Source of the DNA: Anaerorhabdus sp036641015
GTDB lineage: Bacteria > Bacillota_I > Bacilli_A > Erysipelotrichales > Erysipelotrichaceae
DNA: 29,977 nt
Direction: 5' to 3'
Assembly (NCBI RefSeq): GCF_036641015.1
Contig: NZ_JAVWFO010000021.1
Span: forward strand, 1-29,977
Positions 1 through 7,761 of this stretch are shown here, one piece after another. The notes under the pieces were generated by a model. The model did not search any database and was not told the origin of the DNA. It saw only the letters and a list, made by a program, of their open reading frames with translations. The position numbers and the translations under genes were made by a program. Numbering within the stretch: the first letter of the stretch is position 1; each line of letters begins with the position of its first letter.

Positions 1-45
1 TACTACGTCTTCTCTTATTCTTTTTGCGTGCTCTTGTGTTTTCAT
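1..45 (-). CDS. Start of a further ula-operon gene, possibly transketolase N-terminal subunit (partial)
   Basis: Only the first 15 codons are in the window, reading MKTQEHAKRIREDVV and running off the left edge. The ATG overlaps the TGA stop of the HAD gene as ATGA, and a strong GGAGGG site lies a few bases upstream, so this is a real, translationally coupled gene. The pattern A-K-R-I-R-x-D-V-V resembles the start of split transketolase N-terminal subunits. A transketolase would fit a pathway that ends in D-xylulose-5-phosphate. The identification rests on 15 residues and is tentative; that a gene starts here is well supported. Confidence 0.45.
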   Translation of the reverse strand, partial: MKTQEHAKRIREDVV

Positions 46-845
46 ATTCCCTCCACGTTAAAATAATCAATCAAAAAATCACTAACGCCATTATGATCGT
101 TGTCCTTTGTTGAATGTGTTGCATAAGTTTTAATTACTTCATCGCTATTACCCATAGCTACACCAATACCAGCTTTTTCAAACATTGATAAATCATTATA
201 GTTATCACCAAAAATCATAACTTCATCCATTTTAATATTTAACATATCCGCAACAGTTTGTATTGCATTACCTTTGGTTGCATTTACATTGGTAATTGTA
301 AATAAAGTACCTTCAGAACGATTAAAATTAATAAGTGGACACAATTGTTCAATCTTATTTTTAGTTTCAATAATATCATCTTGATGATCTGTCGCTACTG
401 TTATTTTAAATACTGGATATTCTGTTAAATTAATAGATTTACTATACTCAATTTGCGTTAGTTTTCCGTTTAGTTTAACTTTAAAACCATCTAATAAAGA
501 ATGATTTAAATTATATATAAGACGGTTTTCACTGTATGCTAAAAAAGGAAATCCATCATTAACTAATGAATTACATATTACATCAACATACTCATTGGGA
601 AGGGCATAGTTTACAATCATTTTATTTTGTTTATATACATTTGCACCATTGTTTATTATAAAAGGCAATTCAAGTTTTAATTCTTTTATAATATCTTGCA
701 TTAAATATATATTTCTTCCTGATGCAAGTGTAAACAATACTTTTCTTTTCTTTAAATCTTCAATCACTTGTATAAGTTTAGAATCAATTTTTTTGTTGGA
801 GTCAAGAATTGTTCCATCACAATCAGCAACAATTAGTTTAATCAT
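42..845 (-). CDS. Cof-type HAD-superfamily phosphatase
   Basis: Predicted cytosolic HAD hydrolase of the Cof/YbjI group (267 aa, normal length), which usually dephosphorylates sugar phosphates or similar metabolites; the substrate cannot be told from sequence. Motif I is DCDGT with Asp8 and Asp10, motif II is TLASGR (Ser42), motif III is a Lys near 191, and motif IV is GDNYND at 213-218. A C2-type cap lies between motifs II and III. The start overlaps the end of ulaE by 8 bases and the stop overlaps the next ATG, so it belongs to the ula operon. A role in clearing dead-end sugar phosphates from ascorbate breakdown is inference only. Confidence 0.85.
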   Translation of the reverse strand: MIKLIVADCDGTILDSNKKIDSKLIQVIEDLKKRKVLFTLASGRNIYLMQDIIKELKLELPFIINNGANVYKQNKMIVNYALPNEYVDVICNSLVNDGFPFLAYSENRLIYNLNHSLLDGFKVKLNGKLTQIEYSKSINLTEYPVFKITVATDHQDDIIETKNKIEQLCPLINFNRSEGTLFTITNVNATKGNAIQTVADMLNIKMDEVMIFGDNYNDLSMFEKAGIGVAMGNSDEVIKTYATHSTKDNDHNGVSDFLIDYFNVEGI

Positions 846-1692
846 TAAATACTCTGTCTAGTTTTTCGCGTAAGAACTTATTTGCATTGATACAATCTTG
901 TTCCCAATTATCTTGACCGACATACCAAAATTCTCCAACAAACATGCGAACTCCTAATTCTTTACAACATTGTATTACATTAATAAAGTCTGTATGGCCA
1001 GTACCAAATTCAATTTCACGATAATGTCCAGGAATCGTTTCTTTTAGATGAGCTGCAATTAAATGTCCCTCACCCTTTTTTATATCTTCAATTACATCAC
1101 AGTTATATAGTAAAGAAGCATTAGTTAGATTTCCCATATCGGGATATACATGAAGATAAGGGCTATTTATCAAATTCACATATTCCATTGATTTTTCCAC
1201 TGTATCCATAAATGAAGTTTCCATTGTTTCAAATCCTAATAAAACTCCTTTTTTAGATGCCATTTCAGTTGCAAGCGCAAGATTCTTTACGAATCTCTTC
1301 TTAGTTTCATCATTGCCTTTTGAATAATATACATCATATCCTGCTAATTGAATAATTCTTATCCCAAGTCTACTTGCAAGATTAACAGCTTTTTCCATAA
1401 TATCCAAACTTTTTTTAATAGTCTCATCATCTAATGATCCTAGTGGATATTTTCTATGACCGCTTAAACACATTGTATAAATTGGTACACCTGTTTTTGT
1501 CATTAGATTACGTAAAGAATCCACCTCTGAATCATTCCAGTCTAATCTAGCTAGTTTATCATCCGTTTCATCAACACTCATTTCCAACCAATCAAATCCC
1601 AATTCTTTGCAAAGCAATAATTTCTCTTCCCATGTACAAGTATTAGGCATTGATTTTTCATATTGACCTAATAAATATTTTTTATTGTCCAT
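838..1692 (-). CDS. ulaE: L-xylulose-5-phosphate 3-epimerase (L-ribulose-5-phosphate 3-epimerase) UlaE
   Basis: Converts L-xylulose-5-phosphate to L-ribulose-5-phosphate in ascorbate catabolism; cytosolic TIM-barrel of the xylose-isomerase-like AP2 family. Typical blocks are visible: LGQYEKSMP near the start, the run EMSVDETDDKLARLDW, IQLAGYDVYY, GFETME, YPDMGN and HLKET. The frame is open from 1710, but I place the start at 1692: then the catalytic acids fall at Glu155 and Asp185, the positions used in E. coli UlaE, and a GGTG site sits 7 bases upstream. The protein is 284 aa, the family's usual size. It overlaps ulaF by 11 bases, which suggests coupled translation. Confidence 0.9.
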   Translation of the reverse strand: MDNKKYLLGQYEKSMPNTCTWEEKLLLCKELGFDWLEMSVDETDDKLARLDWNDSEVDSLRNLMTKTGVPIYTMCLSGHRKYPLGSLDDETIKKSLDIMEKAVNLASRLGIRIIQLAGYDVYYSKGNDETKKRFVKNLALATEMASKKGVLLGFETMETSFMDTVEKSMEYVNLINSPYLHVYPDMGNLTNASLLYNCDVIEDIKKGEGHLIAAHLKETIPGHYREIEFGTGHTDFINVIQCCKELGVRMFVGEFWYVGQDNWEQDCINANKFLREKLDRVFND

Positions 1693-2374
1693 AGTATGCA
1701 CCAGGTCCATGCTTTCTTAAAAAATGTTTATCTAATAATTCTGATTGCATATCTTCGATATTTTCGTTAATAGTTTTTGTTTTTAATCCAATTGCCGATA
1801 TTTCTTCCAATACCACCGCATTATGAACAGCTTCATGCGGATTCTTTCCCCAAGTAAAAGGTCCATGGCTATGTACCAATACCCCTGGCATTTGATTTGG
1901 ATCAATTTTTCTTTCTTTAAAAGTATCAACAATTACTTTCCCTGTATTAAGTTCATAATCATTTTTAATTTCCACTTCACTCATTAATCGTGTACATGGG
2001 ATTGAACCATAAAAATAATCTGCATGAGTAGTTCCATATGCTGGTAAATCATATCCCGCTTGTGCCCATGCTGTCGCATTTTGAGAATGCGTGTGAACAA
2101 CACCGCCAATATCAGGAAAATTCTTATAAAATTCTAAGTGAGTCATTAAATCACTCGATGGTTTTAATTTACCTTCAACACTATTTCCATCCATATCTAC
2201 AATAACCATATCCTCTACTGTCATTGTGTCATATTCTACACCACTAGGTTTAATAACAACTAAACCTTTTTCTCTATCAATGCCAGATACATTACCCCAA
2301 GTAAAAGTAATTAGTCCATATTTTGGCAATAATAAATTTGCTTCAAAAACATCTTTTTTCAATTGTTCTAACAT
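1682..2374 (-). CDS. ulaF: L-ribulose-5-phosphate 4-epimerase (UlaF/AraD family)
   Basis: Class II aldolase-fold zinc enzyme that turns L-ribulose-5-phosphate into D-xylulose-5-phosphate, the last step before the pentose phosphate pathway. Length is 230 aa, as usual. GNVSG (27-31) is the phosphate-binding loop, and Asp75, His94, His96, Asp119, His170 and Tyr228 correspond, one residue shifted, to the metal and catalytic residues of E. coli AraD. The C-terminus HGPGAYYGQ is also typical. A GGAGGG ribosome site overlaps the stop of the upstream propeller gene. The ula context makes UlaF the better name, although AraD, SgbE and UlaF cannot be separated by sequence. Confidence 0.9.
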   Translation of the reverse strand: MLEQLKKDVFEANLLLPKYGLITFTWGNVSGIDREKGLVVIKPSGVEYDTMTVEDMVIVDMDGNSVEGKLKPSSDLMTHLEFYKNFPDIGGVVHTHSQNATAWAQAGYDLPAYGTTHADYFYGSIPCTRLMSEVEIKNDYELNTGKVIVDTFKERKIDPNQMPGVLVHSHGPFTWGKNPHEAVHNAVVLEEISAIGLKTKTINENIEDMQSELLDKHFLRKHGPGAYYGQ

Positions 2375-2383
2375 AATACCCTC

Positions 2384-3418
2384 CTACTTAGTCGCAATAT
2401 AAATTGCTGCTTCATTCATTGTATGATTAGCTGCAATAATGATGTCATCATTTTCTCTATTAACTACATCAATATTGGCAGGTCCTACACCACTTTCAAC
2501 AATTGTTACTACGTATTCATTATTAATATATTGAATTACAAATAATTCTGCATTTACTCTTCTAACTCCACCTATAAATGAGTTAACACCACAGAATTTC
2601 TTTCCTACTAATGTATGCGCAAAATCAATTTCATATGGATAAGTAAAATCACATTCATATTTACCATTTACTAACTTATAAATCTTCATTGCATTTCCAT
2701 GAAATGGTTCAATAGTCATCATTTCTTCAACACCATCATTATCGATATCAACAAACGCAATTTCGCTAATTGATCCATCCATGATTTTTTCTACATTCCA
2801 ATCACCATCAAGCTCATTAGGTGGGGTTACTCTAAGTACACCTTGAGCACTTGCAAAGTAGCCACATATACTACCATTATGATAACCTCTTGAATAACCA
2901 TGATTTTTATAACAATCATCAACAATTTTTGTTAATTCAATACCCTCATCACATTGTTTTGGTAACACTCCAACATATACTTGTCCCGGTTTTGTCCAAT
3001 CTTCTTTATCTTTTTTGTCTTCAGCAATTGTTGCGGCAATAAAATAATTAACACCATTTTTATTATAAATATCAAAACGATGCAAATAAGGTAAATGAAG
3101 TACATCTTTAATTATCCATCCTTTACCCTTTTCGTACTTGCCCCAAACTATTTTCGCTAAACTAGGGTTAACTTTTAGATAGAACTCTTGTACTGCTAAG
3201 AATTCATTTTTCTTATTTGGAATCGGAATAATAGACATACAGCCTCCAGCATTATCCCAAATAACCTCGCTTGTTGAAAAATCTTTACCACTATACATTT
3301 TACAAATGCTTTTTGGATCCTCACTTGCGAATAAAGCTACAAGTTCACCATCAATTTCCATATGACTTGCGCAATAGCAACGTTGTATATTATCTAAATG
3401 AATTTTTTCAAATTTCAT
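2384..3418 (-). CDS. Uncharacterised cytosolic beta-propeller-like protein of the ula operon
   Basis: A 344-aa protein of unknown function. It has no signal peptide or membrane segment, so it is predicted to be cytosolic. A VDIDNDGVEE segment (223-232) looks like the calcium-binding loop of FG-GAP/VCBS propeller repeats, and short beta-rich units recur through the sequence. His-containing motifs recur: HRFD (113-116), HGYSRGYHNG (173-182), EPFHGN (237-242), DFAHTLVG (265-272) and ANHTMNEAAIY (330-340), which could form an active or metal site. It sits between ulaB and ulaF with a good GGAGG site, 9 bases from ulaF, so it is expressed with ascorbate genes. A sugar-converting role (isomerase, dehydratase or lactonase, as in aldos-2-ulose dehydratase-type propellers) is speculation. 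Confidence 0.75.
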   Translation of the reverse strand: MKFEKIHLDNIQRCYCASHMEIDGELVALFASEDPKSICKMYSGKDFSTSEVIWDNAGGCMSIIPIPNKKNEFLAVQEFYLKVNPSLAKIVWGKYEKGKGWIIKDVLHLPYLHRFDIYNKNGVNYFIAATIAEDKKDKEDWTKPGQVYVGVLPKQCDEGIELTKIVDDCYKNHGYSRGYHNGSICGYFASAQGVLRVTPPNELDGDWNVEKIMDGSISEIAFVDIDNDGVEEMMTIEPFHGNAMKIYKLVNGKYECDFTYPYEIDFAHTLVGKKFCGVNSFIGGVRRVNAELFVIQYINNEYVVTIVESGVGPANIDVVNRENDDIIIAANHTMNEAAIYIATK

Positions 3419-3435
3419 ATGTCCTCCATTTTAAG

Positions 3436-3459
3436 AAGGCTACCAATTACGGTAGCCTT
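3436..3459 (-). promoter_or_regulatory. Intercistronic hairpin between ulaB and the propeller gene
   Basis: A perfect 9-bp inverted repeat, AAGGCTACC and GGTAGCCTT, with a 6-base loop. It lies just after the ulaB stop and 8 bases before the GGAGG site of the next gene. There is no run of U after it on the transcribed strand, so it is not a classic terminator. It could be an mRNA processing or stability element, or a partial terminator that separates the level of PTS mRNA from that of the downstream enzymes. Confidence 0.65.
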
Positions 3460-3465
3460 AACAAA

Positions 3466-3768
3466 CTATTTATTTCCTTCCACAAGCCCATTGTTAATTA
3501 ACAACTCTTGAGCTTCTTTGTCAGAAAGTACATTCTTCATACCACAAATTTTAACACCTTTTTTTGCAGCATCTTCAAACATGTTCGCAAAGTTAAGTGG
3601 ACAGAACACAACATCATATTGTGTAGCAGCACTCTTACCTTCCGATAAGGAACAGTGATGAATTGTTTGTACTTTTAATCCTAAATCTTTTGTAGCTTTT
3701 TCTACTCTCATCTTCATCATCAATGAAGTTCCAGCACCATTTGCACATGCAACTAATATTCTAAGCAT
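3466..3768 (-). CDS. ulaB: Ascorbate-specific PTS component IIB (UlaB)
   Basis: Small cytosolic phosphotransfer protein (100 aa) that takes phosphate from UlaC and passes it to ascorbate during import through UlaA. The N-terminus MLRILVACANGAGTS is typical of the lactose/ascorbate IIB fold, and the phosphorylated residue is Cys8, followed by the phosphate-binding loop ANGAGTS. It follows ulaA by 24 bases with an AGGAGAA ribosome site. The order IIA-IIC-IIB within one operon matches many Firmicutes ula systems. Confidence 0.93.
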   Translation of the reverse strand: MLRILVACANGAGTSLMMKMRVEKATKDLGLKVQTIHHCSLSEGKSAATQYDVVFCPLNFANMFEDAAKKGVKICGMKNVLSDKEAQELLINNGLVEGNK

Positions 3769-3792
3769 AACTTTTCTCCTATTATTTTATTT

Positions 3793-5250
3793 TTATTTTT
3801 TATTTATTTTTTCTAAATAAGCATCATAATCTTCAGTAATCAAGAAATATGTATCTGGATGTGCGCGATATTGTAGTTGAGGAATTAGAATTAAAATTAT
3901 TACAACTACAGCAACACCCGCATAACTCAAGAATTTCATTAATACTGTGAATACTGGCCATACTACTGCCCAGTCCCACATTCCTAAATATCCTCCGTAA
4001 GCAGCTAAGCCAACCCAAGATGCAAAGATAGCAGACCCAAACACTTGGCATAATCCAGAGATGAATGGCATAAGCATTGCAGCCTTAACTCCACCACGGT
4101 TATTTGCAAATACAGCGATTGTAGCATTATCGAAGAATACTGGTACGAATCCAGCGATTACTAATGTTGGAGACTTTAATAAAATTAAAACTATTATTGC
4201 TAGGAATTGTCCTAATGCTCCAAATAAGAAACCTATTGTTACTGCATTTGAAGATCCAAATCCATAAACCGCAGCACAGTCAATACCTGGAACAGCTCCT
4301 GGTAAGAATGTATTAGAAATACCTTGGAATGAGTTTGTAAGTTCTGTTACGAATGTACGAACTCCAAGTTGTAAGATTGCTAAATAAACTGCGAAATTGA
4401 AACATGTAGTTAAGATATAGAAGAAGAAATCTTTATCAGCAGCCAAGAATCCAGCTTCTACTAAATATGGTTTACCAAGAATAACTAATATTGCACCAAA
4501 GAAAATTAGCATTAACACTGAAGTAGCAACCATATTTTCATTGAAAATCGATAAGAATCCAGGGAATTGAATATCTTCTAAACGTTTCTTATCTTTTCCC
4601 CCCATCTTCTCAGCTAGTTTAGCAAAGAAGAAGATACCAAACATTTGTTGATGGGCAACAGCAAATCCGCCACCTTCTGTTAAATCTTGTGTAATTTCAA
4701 CTGTTAAATTTGAACCTACTGCCCAATATAAACCTAATACCAATCCCATGATTAATAGAATTGAAGTATCACCTAAAGCTGGGAAACAGAATAACATAAT
4801 CCAGAATGCAGTTGAAGCTTGTTGCATTTGTACGTGACCTGTTGTAAATACTGCACGCATCTTTGTCCATTTTTTAAGTCTAACTAGAATTAAATTAAAG
4901 ATAAATGCGATAAGTAATAGTAACATTACTTGTGAGAATGTTCTTCCAAAAACTTCACCTAAACCAGCTGTAACAGCATTTTGACCAAAGTAAGGATCAA
5001 TTACCATTGCATCTAGATTAAAACGATCTTTTAAACCTACTAAGATTGGTCTAAAGTTATTTACTAACCCTCCTGATCCAACGCTTAGAATTAAATAACC
5101 TACTGTTGCTTTTACAAATCCCGCAAATGCTTCATATAAAGGTTTACGTAATAACAAGTATCCTATTAAAACGATTATCCCAATGAAGTAAGCTGGCTGT
5201 GTTAAGATGTTAGTCGCAAAATACGACCAAATTGACATTAAAAATTCCAT
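3793..5250 (-). CDS. ulaA: Ascorbate-specific PTS permease IIC (UlaA)
   Basis: Inner-membrane permease (485 aa) of the ascorbate/galactitol PTS superfamily, which imports L-ascorbate and releases it as L-ascorbate-6-phosphate. The sequence is made of many hydrophobic helices (about eleven) and has the family segments GYLILSVGSGGLVNNFRPI near 51-69 and TGHVQMQQASTAFW near 137-150, as well as the motif LPGAVPGIDCAAVYGFGSSN near 316-335. Length is close to E. coli UlaA (465 aa). A strong AAGGAGG site precedes the start, 12 bases after ulaC. Confidence 0.93.
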   Translation of the reverse strand: MEFLMSIWSYFATNILTQPAYFIGIIVLIGYLLLRKPLYEAFAGFVKATVGYLILSVGSGGLVNNFRPILVGLKDRFNLDAMVIDPYFGQNAVTAGLGEVFGRTFSQVMLLLLIAFIFNLILVRLKKWTKMRAVFTTGHVQMQQASTAFWIMLFCFPALGDTSILLIMGLVLGLYWAVGSNLTVEITQDLTEGGGFAVAHQQMFGIFFFAKLAEKMGGKDKKRLEDIQFPGFLSIFNENMVATSVLMLIFFGAILVILGKPYLVEAGFLAADKDFFFYILTTCFNFAVYLAILQLGVRTFVTELTNSFQGISNTFLPGAVPGIDCAAVYGFGSSNAVTIGFLFGALGQFLAIIVLILLKSPTLVIAGFVPVFFDNATIAVFANNRGGVKAAMLMPFISGLCQVFGSAIFASWVGLAAYGGYLGMWDWAVVWPVFTVLMKFLSYAGVAVVVIILILIPQLQYRAHPDTYFLITEDYDAYLEKINKK

Positions 5251-5262
5251 TATTCTTCCTCC

Positions 5263-5721
5263 TTAAAGTTTGTATTTCTCTCCCACTTTTTTTAAATCTT
5301 GATCATTTTTAACTTGTAATAAATCTTCAACTAATTCTTCATTCATTAGCATTTCTGATAATTCCATCATGTTTTCTAAATGATTTTCATGATTTTCGGC
5401 AGCTAATGTAAAGAATAGTCTTGCATCCTTTTCAGGATCATTAGGATCAAAGTGCACAGGTTCTTCAACTTTCATAAATCCAATTCCAGTTTTCAATACT
5501 CCTGTTGCCCCTTCAGTTGAGTGCGGCATTGCAATGTTAGGTGCAATAACAATGTAAGGCCCATATTTTTCAACACATTCGATTACAGCATTCACATAAA
5601 CTGGTTCAATAAATGCTTGATCTATCAACGGCTGTGCAGCTGCTTTTACTGCATCTTGCCATGTGTTAAACTCCGTATGATAACAAGTAACTTTATTATC
5701 TATAAATTTTTCGATTAACAT
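5263..5721 (-). CDS. ulaC: Ascorbate-specific PTS component IIA (UlaC)
   Basis: Cytosolic PTS IIA protein of the mannitol/fructose type (152 aa), which accepts phosphate from HPr and donates it to UlaB. The phosphorylated histidine is His67 in the motif IAMPHST, and GPYIVIAPNIAMPHS is the usual surrounding block. It is 11 bases from ulaG and 12 from ulaA, so it is within the same operon. It stands alone rather than fused to a PRD regulator. Confidence 0.92.
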   Translation of the reverse strand: MLIEKFIDNKVTCYHTEFNTWQDAVKAAAQPLIDQAFIEPVYVNAVIECVEKYGPYIVIAPNIAMPHSTEGATGVLKTGIGFMKVEEPVHFDPNDPEKDARLFFTLAAENHENHLENMMELSEMLMNEELVEDLLQVKNDQDLKKVGEKYKL

Positions 5722-5732
5722 AGTTACACTCC

Positions 5733-6791
5733 CTACAGAATACTTCTAAATGGAACATTAGGTTCTTCTGTGAAGCTATCTTCAAAACCTCTACGATAAT
5801 GGAATTGGCGTTTGTCAGCATCATTTGGATAAATGAATTTTCCCCCAACATCCCAAATAAATGGTTTAAATTGATAATCTAAGACATATTTTTTGAAATC
5901 GTATAGTAATAATATTTCTGCTGGATCTGCTTTAAAGTTTGTCCATACATCGTAATGGAACGGAATTACCACTTTACAACGAAGTGCTTCAGCCATACGC
6001 AGGATATCAACGCTTGTCATCTTGTCTTGGTTTCCTGCTGGATTTTCTCCATAAGAACCTAACGCAACATCAATTTGATAATCTTTACCATGTTTAGCAT
6101 AATAAGTTGAGTAATGAGAATCTCCACTATGATATACATTTCCTGCAGGTGTTTTAATTAAATAGTTAACGGCTTTTTCATCCATATTAGTTGGGCATAC
6201 ACCGCGTATATCTTTCTCATCAGTTACAAGACAAGTTCTGTCAAAACTATCTAGAACTACAATTTCAATATCTTTTACCTTAATAACATCGCCTGGCTTA
6301 ACAACTTTACAGCGACTTTCAGGAACTCCGTAACTTAACCATTTTTCAACACTCTTTTGTGGACCAATGAAAGGTACATCACTAGCACAGTTATTCATAA
6401 CAGCTGCCGCAAAGAATGGATCAATATGGTCATTGTGATAATGAGTACTTAATACAGCATCTACTGTAGTTACTGCAAATGGATCATATACAATTGGTGC
6501 TGCACGTAAGTTTGGTTGAGTCATAATACCACCAGTCATGTTTCTCATTTGATGATATTTTTCCATCTCTTTGTTCTTTTTAGAACGCTTACCATTTCCA
6601 AACCATAAATCTATTGCAATATTTGTATTGTTTTCTGATTTAATCCATAAACCAGTACATCCAATCCACCACATTGCAAATGTTCCTTTTTCTACTACTT
6701 CTTGATCAATTTCTTCATTTAACCAAGTTCCCCATTCAGGGAATGCTCCTAGAATCCAAGATTCACGTGTAATTTCATTAATTTTCGGCAT
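5733..6791 (-). CDS. ulaG: L-ascorbate-6-phosphate lactonase (UlaG)
   Basis: Cytosolic metallo-beta-lactamase-fold enzyme that opens the lactone ring of L-ascorbate-6-phosphate to 3-keto-L-gulonate-6-phosphate. The metal motif HYHNDH is at 117-122, with further likely ligands in HSGDSHYSTYY and in the HYD of VIPFHYDVW. Length (352 aa) is almost that of E. coli UlaG (354 aa). It is the first gene of the operon, with an AAAGGAG site upstream and a promoter at 6818-6846. In E. coli ulaG is transcribed apart from ulaABCDEF; here it leads the transport and enzyme genes on one strand. Confidence 0.94.
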   Translation of the reverse strand: MPKINEITRESWILGAFPEWGTWLNEEIDQEVVEKGTFAMWWIGCTGLWIKSENNTNIAIDLWFGNGKRSKKNKEMEKYHQMRNMTGGIMTQPNLRAAPIVYDPFAVTTVDAVLSTHYHNDHIDPFFAAAVMNNCASDVPFIGPQKSVEKWLSYGVPESRCKVVKPGDVIKVKDIEIVVLDSFDRTCLVTDEKDIRGVCPTNMDEKAVNYLIKTPAGNVYHSGDSHYSTYYAKHGKDYQIDVALGSYGENPAGNQDKMTSVDILRMAEALRCKVVIPFHYDVWTNFKADPAEILLLYDFKKYVLDYQFKPFIWDVGGKFIYPNDADKRQFHYRRGFEDSFTEEPNVPFRSIL

Positions 6792-6817
6792 ATTTTTTTA
6801 CTCCTTTGATTGATTTC

Positions 6818-6846
6818 ATAGTAAACGATTGTTTATTCATTTACAA
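6818..6846 (-). promoter_or_regulatory. Probable promoter of the ula operon
   Basis: On the minus strand a TTGTAA -35 box and a TACTAT -10 box are exactly 17 bases apart, and the ulaG start lies about 27 bases beyond the -10 box. One arm of the operator pair (TAAACGATTG) falls inside the spacer and touches the -10 box, so binding there would block polymerase. Confidence 0.6.
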
Positions 6847-6946
6847 TGCATTTATATGATTATTCAATCGTTTATATGATTATTTGATTTTTTACAAGCG
6901 TTTACATACTCAAACAATCATTAAAACATTGACTTTTATGATTATT
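6822..6946. promoter_or_regulatory. Operator cluster in the divergent ulaG / membrane-protein region
   Basis: Related motifs recur in 125 bases. TAAACGATTG (6822-6831) and CAATCGTTTA (6865-6874) form a perfect 10-bp inverted pair. TTTATATGATTATT occurs twice, exactly 20 bases apart (6851 and 6871), and TATGATTATT returns at 6937-6946 inside the plus-strand promoter. AAACAATCA at 6912-6920 is a reverse copy of the TGATTGTT half-site. The helical phasing and the DeoR gene next door suggest binding by that regulator; this is inferred from position and repetition only. Confidence 0.6.
6893..6906 (+). promoter_or_regulatory. Possible catabolite-response element (cre)
   Basis: TACAAGCGTTTACA fits the TGNAANCGNWNNCA consensus of CcpA sites except for one base (A in place of G at position 2). 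It lies upstream of both divergent promoters. The core CAAGCGTTTA also resembles the CAATCGTTTA operator motif nearby, so it could instead belong to that set. Confidence 0.35.
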
Positions 6947-6959
6947 CGTTCTTTAATAT
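6929..6959 (+). promoter_or_regulatory. Probable promoter of the two-TM protein and DeoR regulator genes
   Basis: TTGACT at 6929-6934 is followed 18-19 bases later by TTAATA/TAATAT (6953-6959). One copy of the TATGATTATT repeat sits in the spacer, which suggests autoregulation of the regulator gene. The first start codon is about 20 bases beyond the -10 box. Confidence 0.5.
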
Positions 6960-6979
6960 TAGTGTGAGGTGTTAAAATT

Positions 6980-7753
6980 ATGAAAAAATTAACAAATTAT
7001 ACTTTTAGTTCAGAAGCAAAACGTTTCATCCACATTGTTATCTATGTAATATTTCTATTTTATTCGATTTACTTGATAACAAATGCCCCTGATATGTCAG
7101 TCAAACTCGTTTATTTAGCGATTACTGTCTTCTTTCTATTCTTCGCTATCTATTCGGAATATTTAGAATATATATACGAAAATGCTATTAAGGCATTAAA
7201 TTATAAATGTGATCCCGAATTAGCAATAAACTACTTCAATAAAGTCAATAAATTAGATTTTATGAAATCATATAAAAAGAATAGAATACTTTTTGATAAT
7301 ATATATTATCTAGCAACATATGAGCCAAATAAAGCTATCGAACTCATTAATAAAAATGATTCTTACTTTAGAGCAAACATAGACGCCCTATTTATTCGTA
7401 ATGTTTCGTTATTTATCGCATATATCGAATTGAATAATAAAACACAAGCAAAAAAAGCATATCCTGAAATCATTAAACTTAAAGGAGTTAAAGTAAAAGG
7501 CAAAAAATTATCTCCACTGTATAACTGGCAAGAATTAGAGGCTCTCGATTATTATATTAGTAATGATTTTGAAAAAGCTTGTAAAAGCTATGAATCAGTA
7601 AATATTTCATATATGAATAACAAAGAAAAAACACAATACTATTTGTATTATTATAAATCACTAATTAAAACAAATAGAATCGAGAAAGCAAATGAAATAA
7701 AAGTTTTATTAGAAACTGTAGCTAATAAACTTCCGATAGACAAAATGATGTAG
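6980..7753 (+). CDS. Uncharacterised two-TM protein with helical-repeat cytoplasmic domain
   Basis: A 257-aa protein that I do not recognise. It has two close hydrophobic segments (about 17-34 and 41-60), followed by a long, charged, helix-rich region of TPR-like character (units such as ELAINYFNKVNKLDF, KAIELINKNDSYFR and EKACKSYESVNISYM). The predicted layout is a membrane hairpin with the repeat domain in the cytosol. A GAGGTG site precedes the start. The stop overlaps the ribosome site of the DeoR gene, so the two are co-transcribed and probably coupled. It may help sense or localise something for the regulator or the transporter, but no function can be assigned. Confidence 0.7.
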   Translation: MKKLTNYTFSSEAKRFIHIVIYVIFLFYSIYLITNAPDMSVKLVYLAITVFFLFFAIYSEYLEYIYENAIKALNYKCDPELAINYFNKVNKLDFMKSYKKNRILFDNIYYLATYEPNKAIELINKNDSYFRANIDALFIRNVSLFIAYIELNNKTQAKKAYPEIIKLKGVKVKGKKLSPLYNWQELEALDYYISNDFEKACKSYESVNISYMNNKEKTQYYLYYYKSLIKTNRIEKANEIKVLLETVANKLPIDKMM

Positions 7754-7761
7754 GTGAATAT

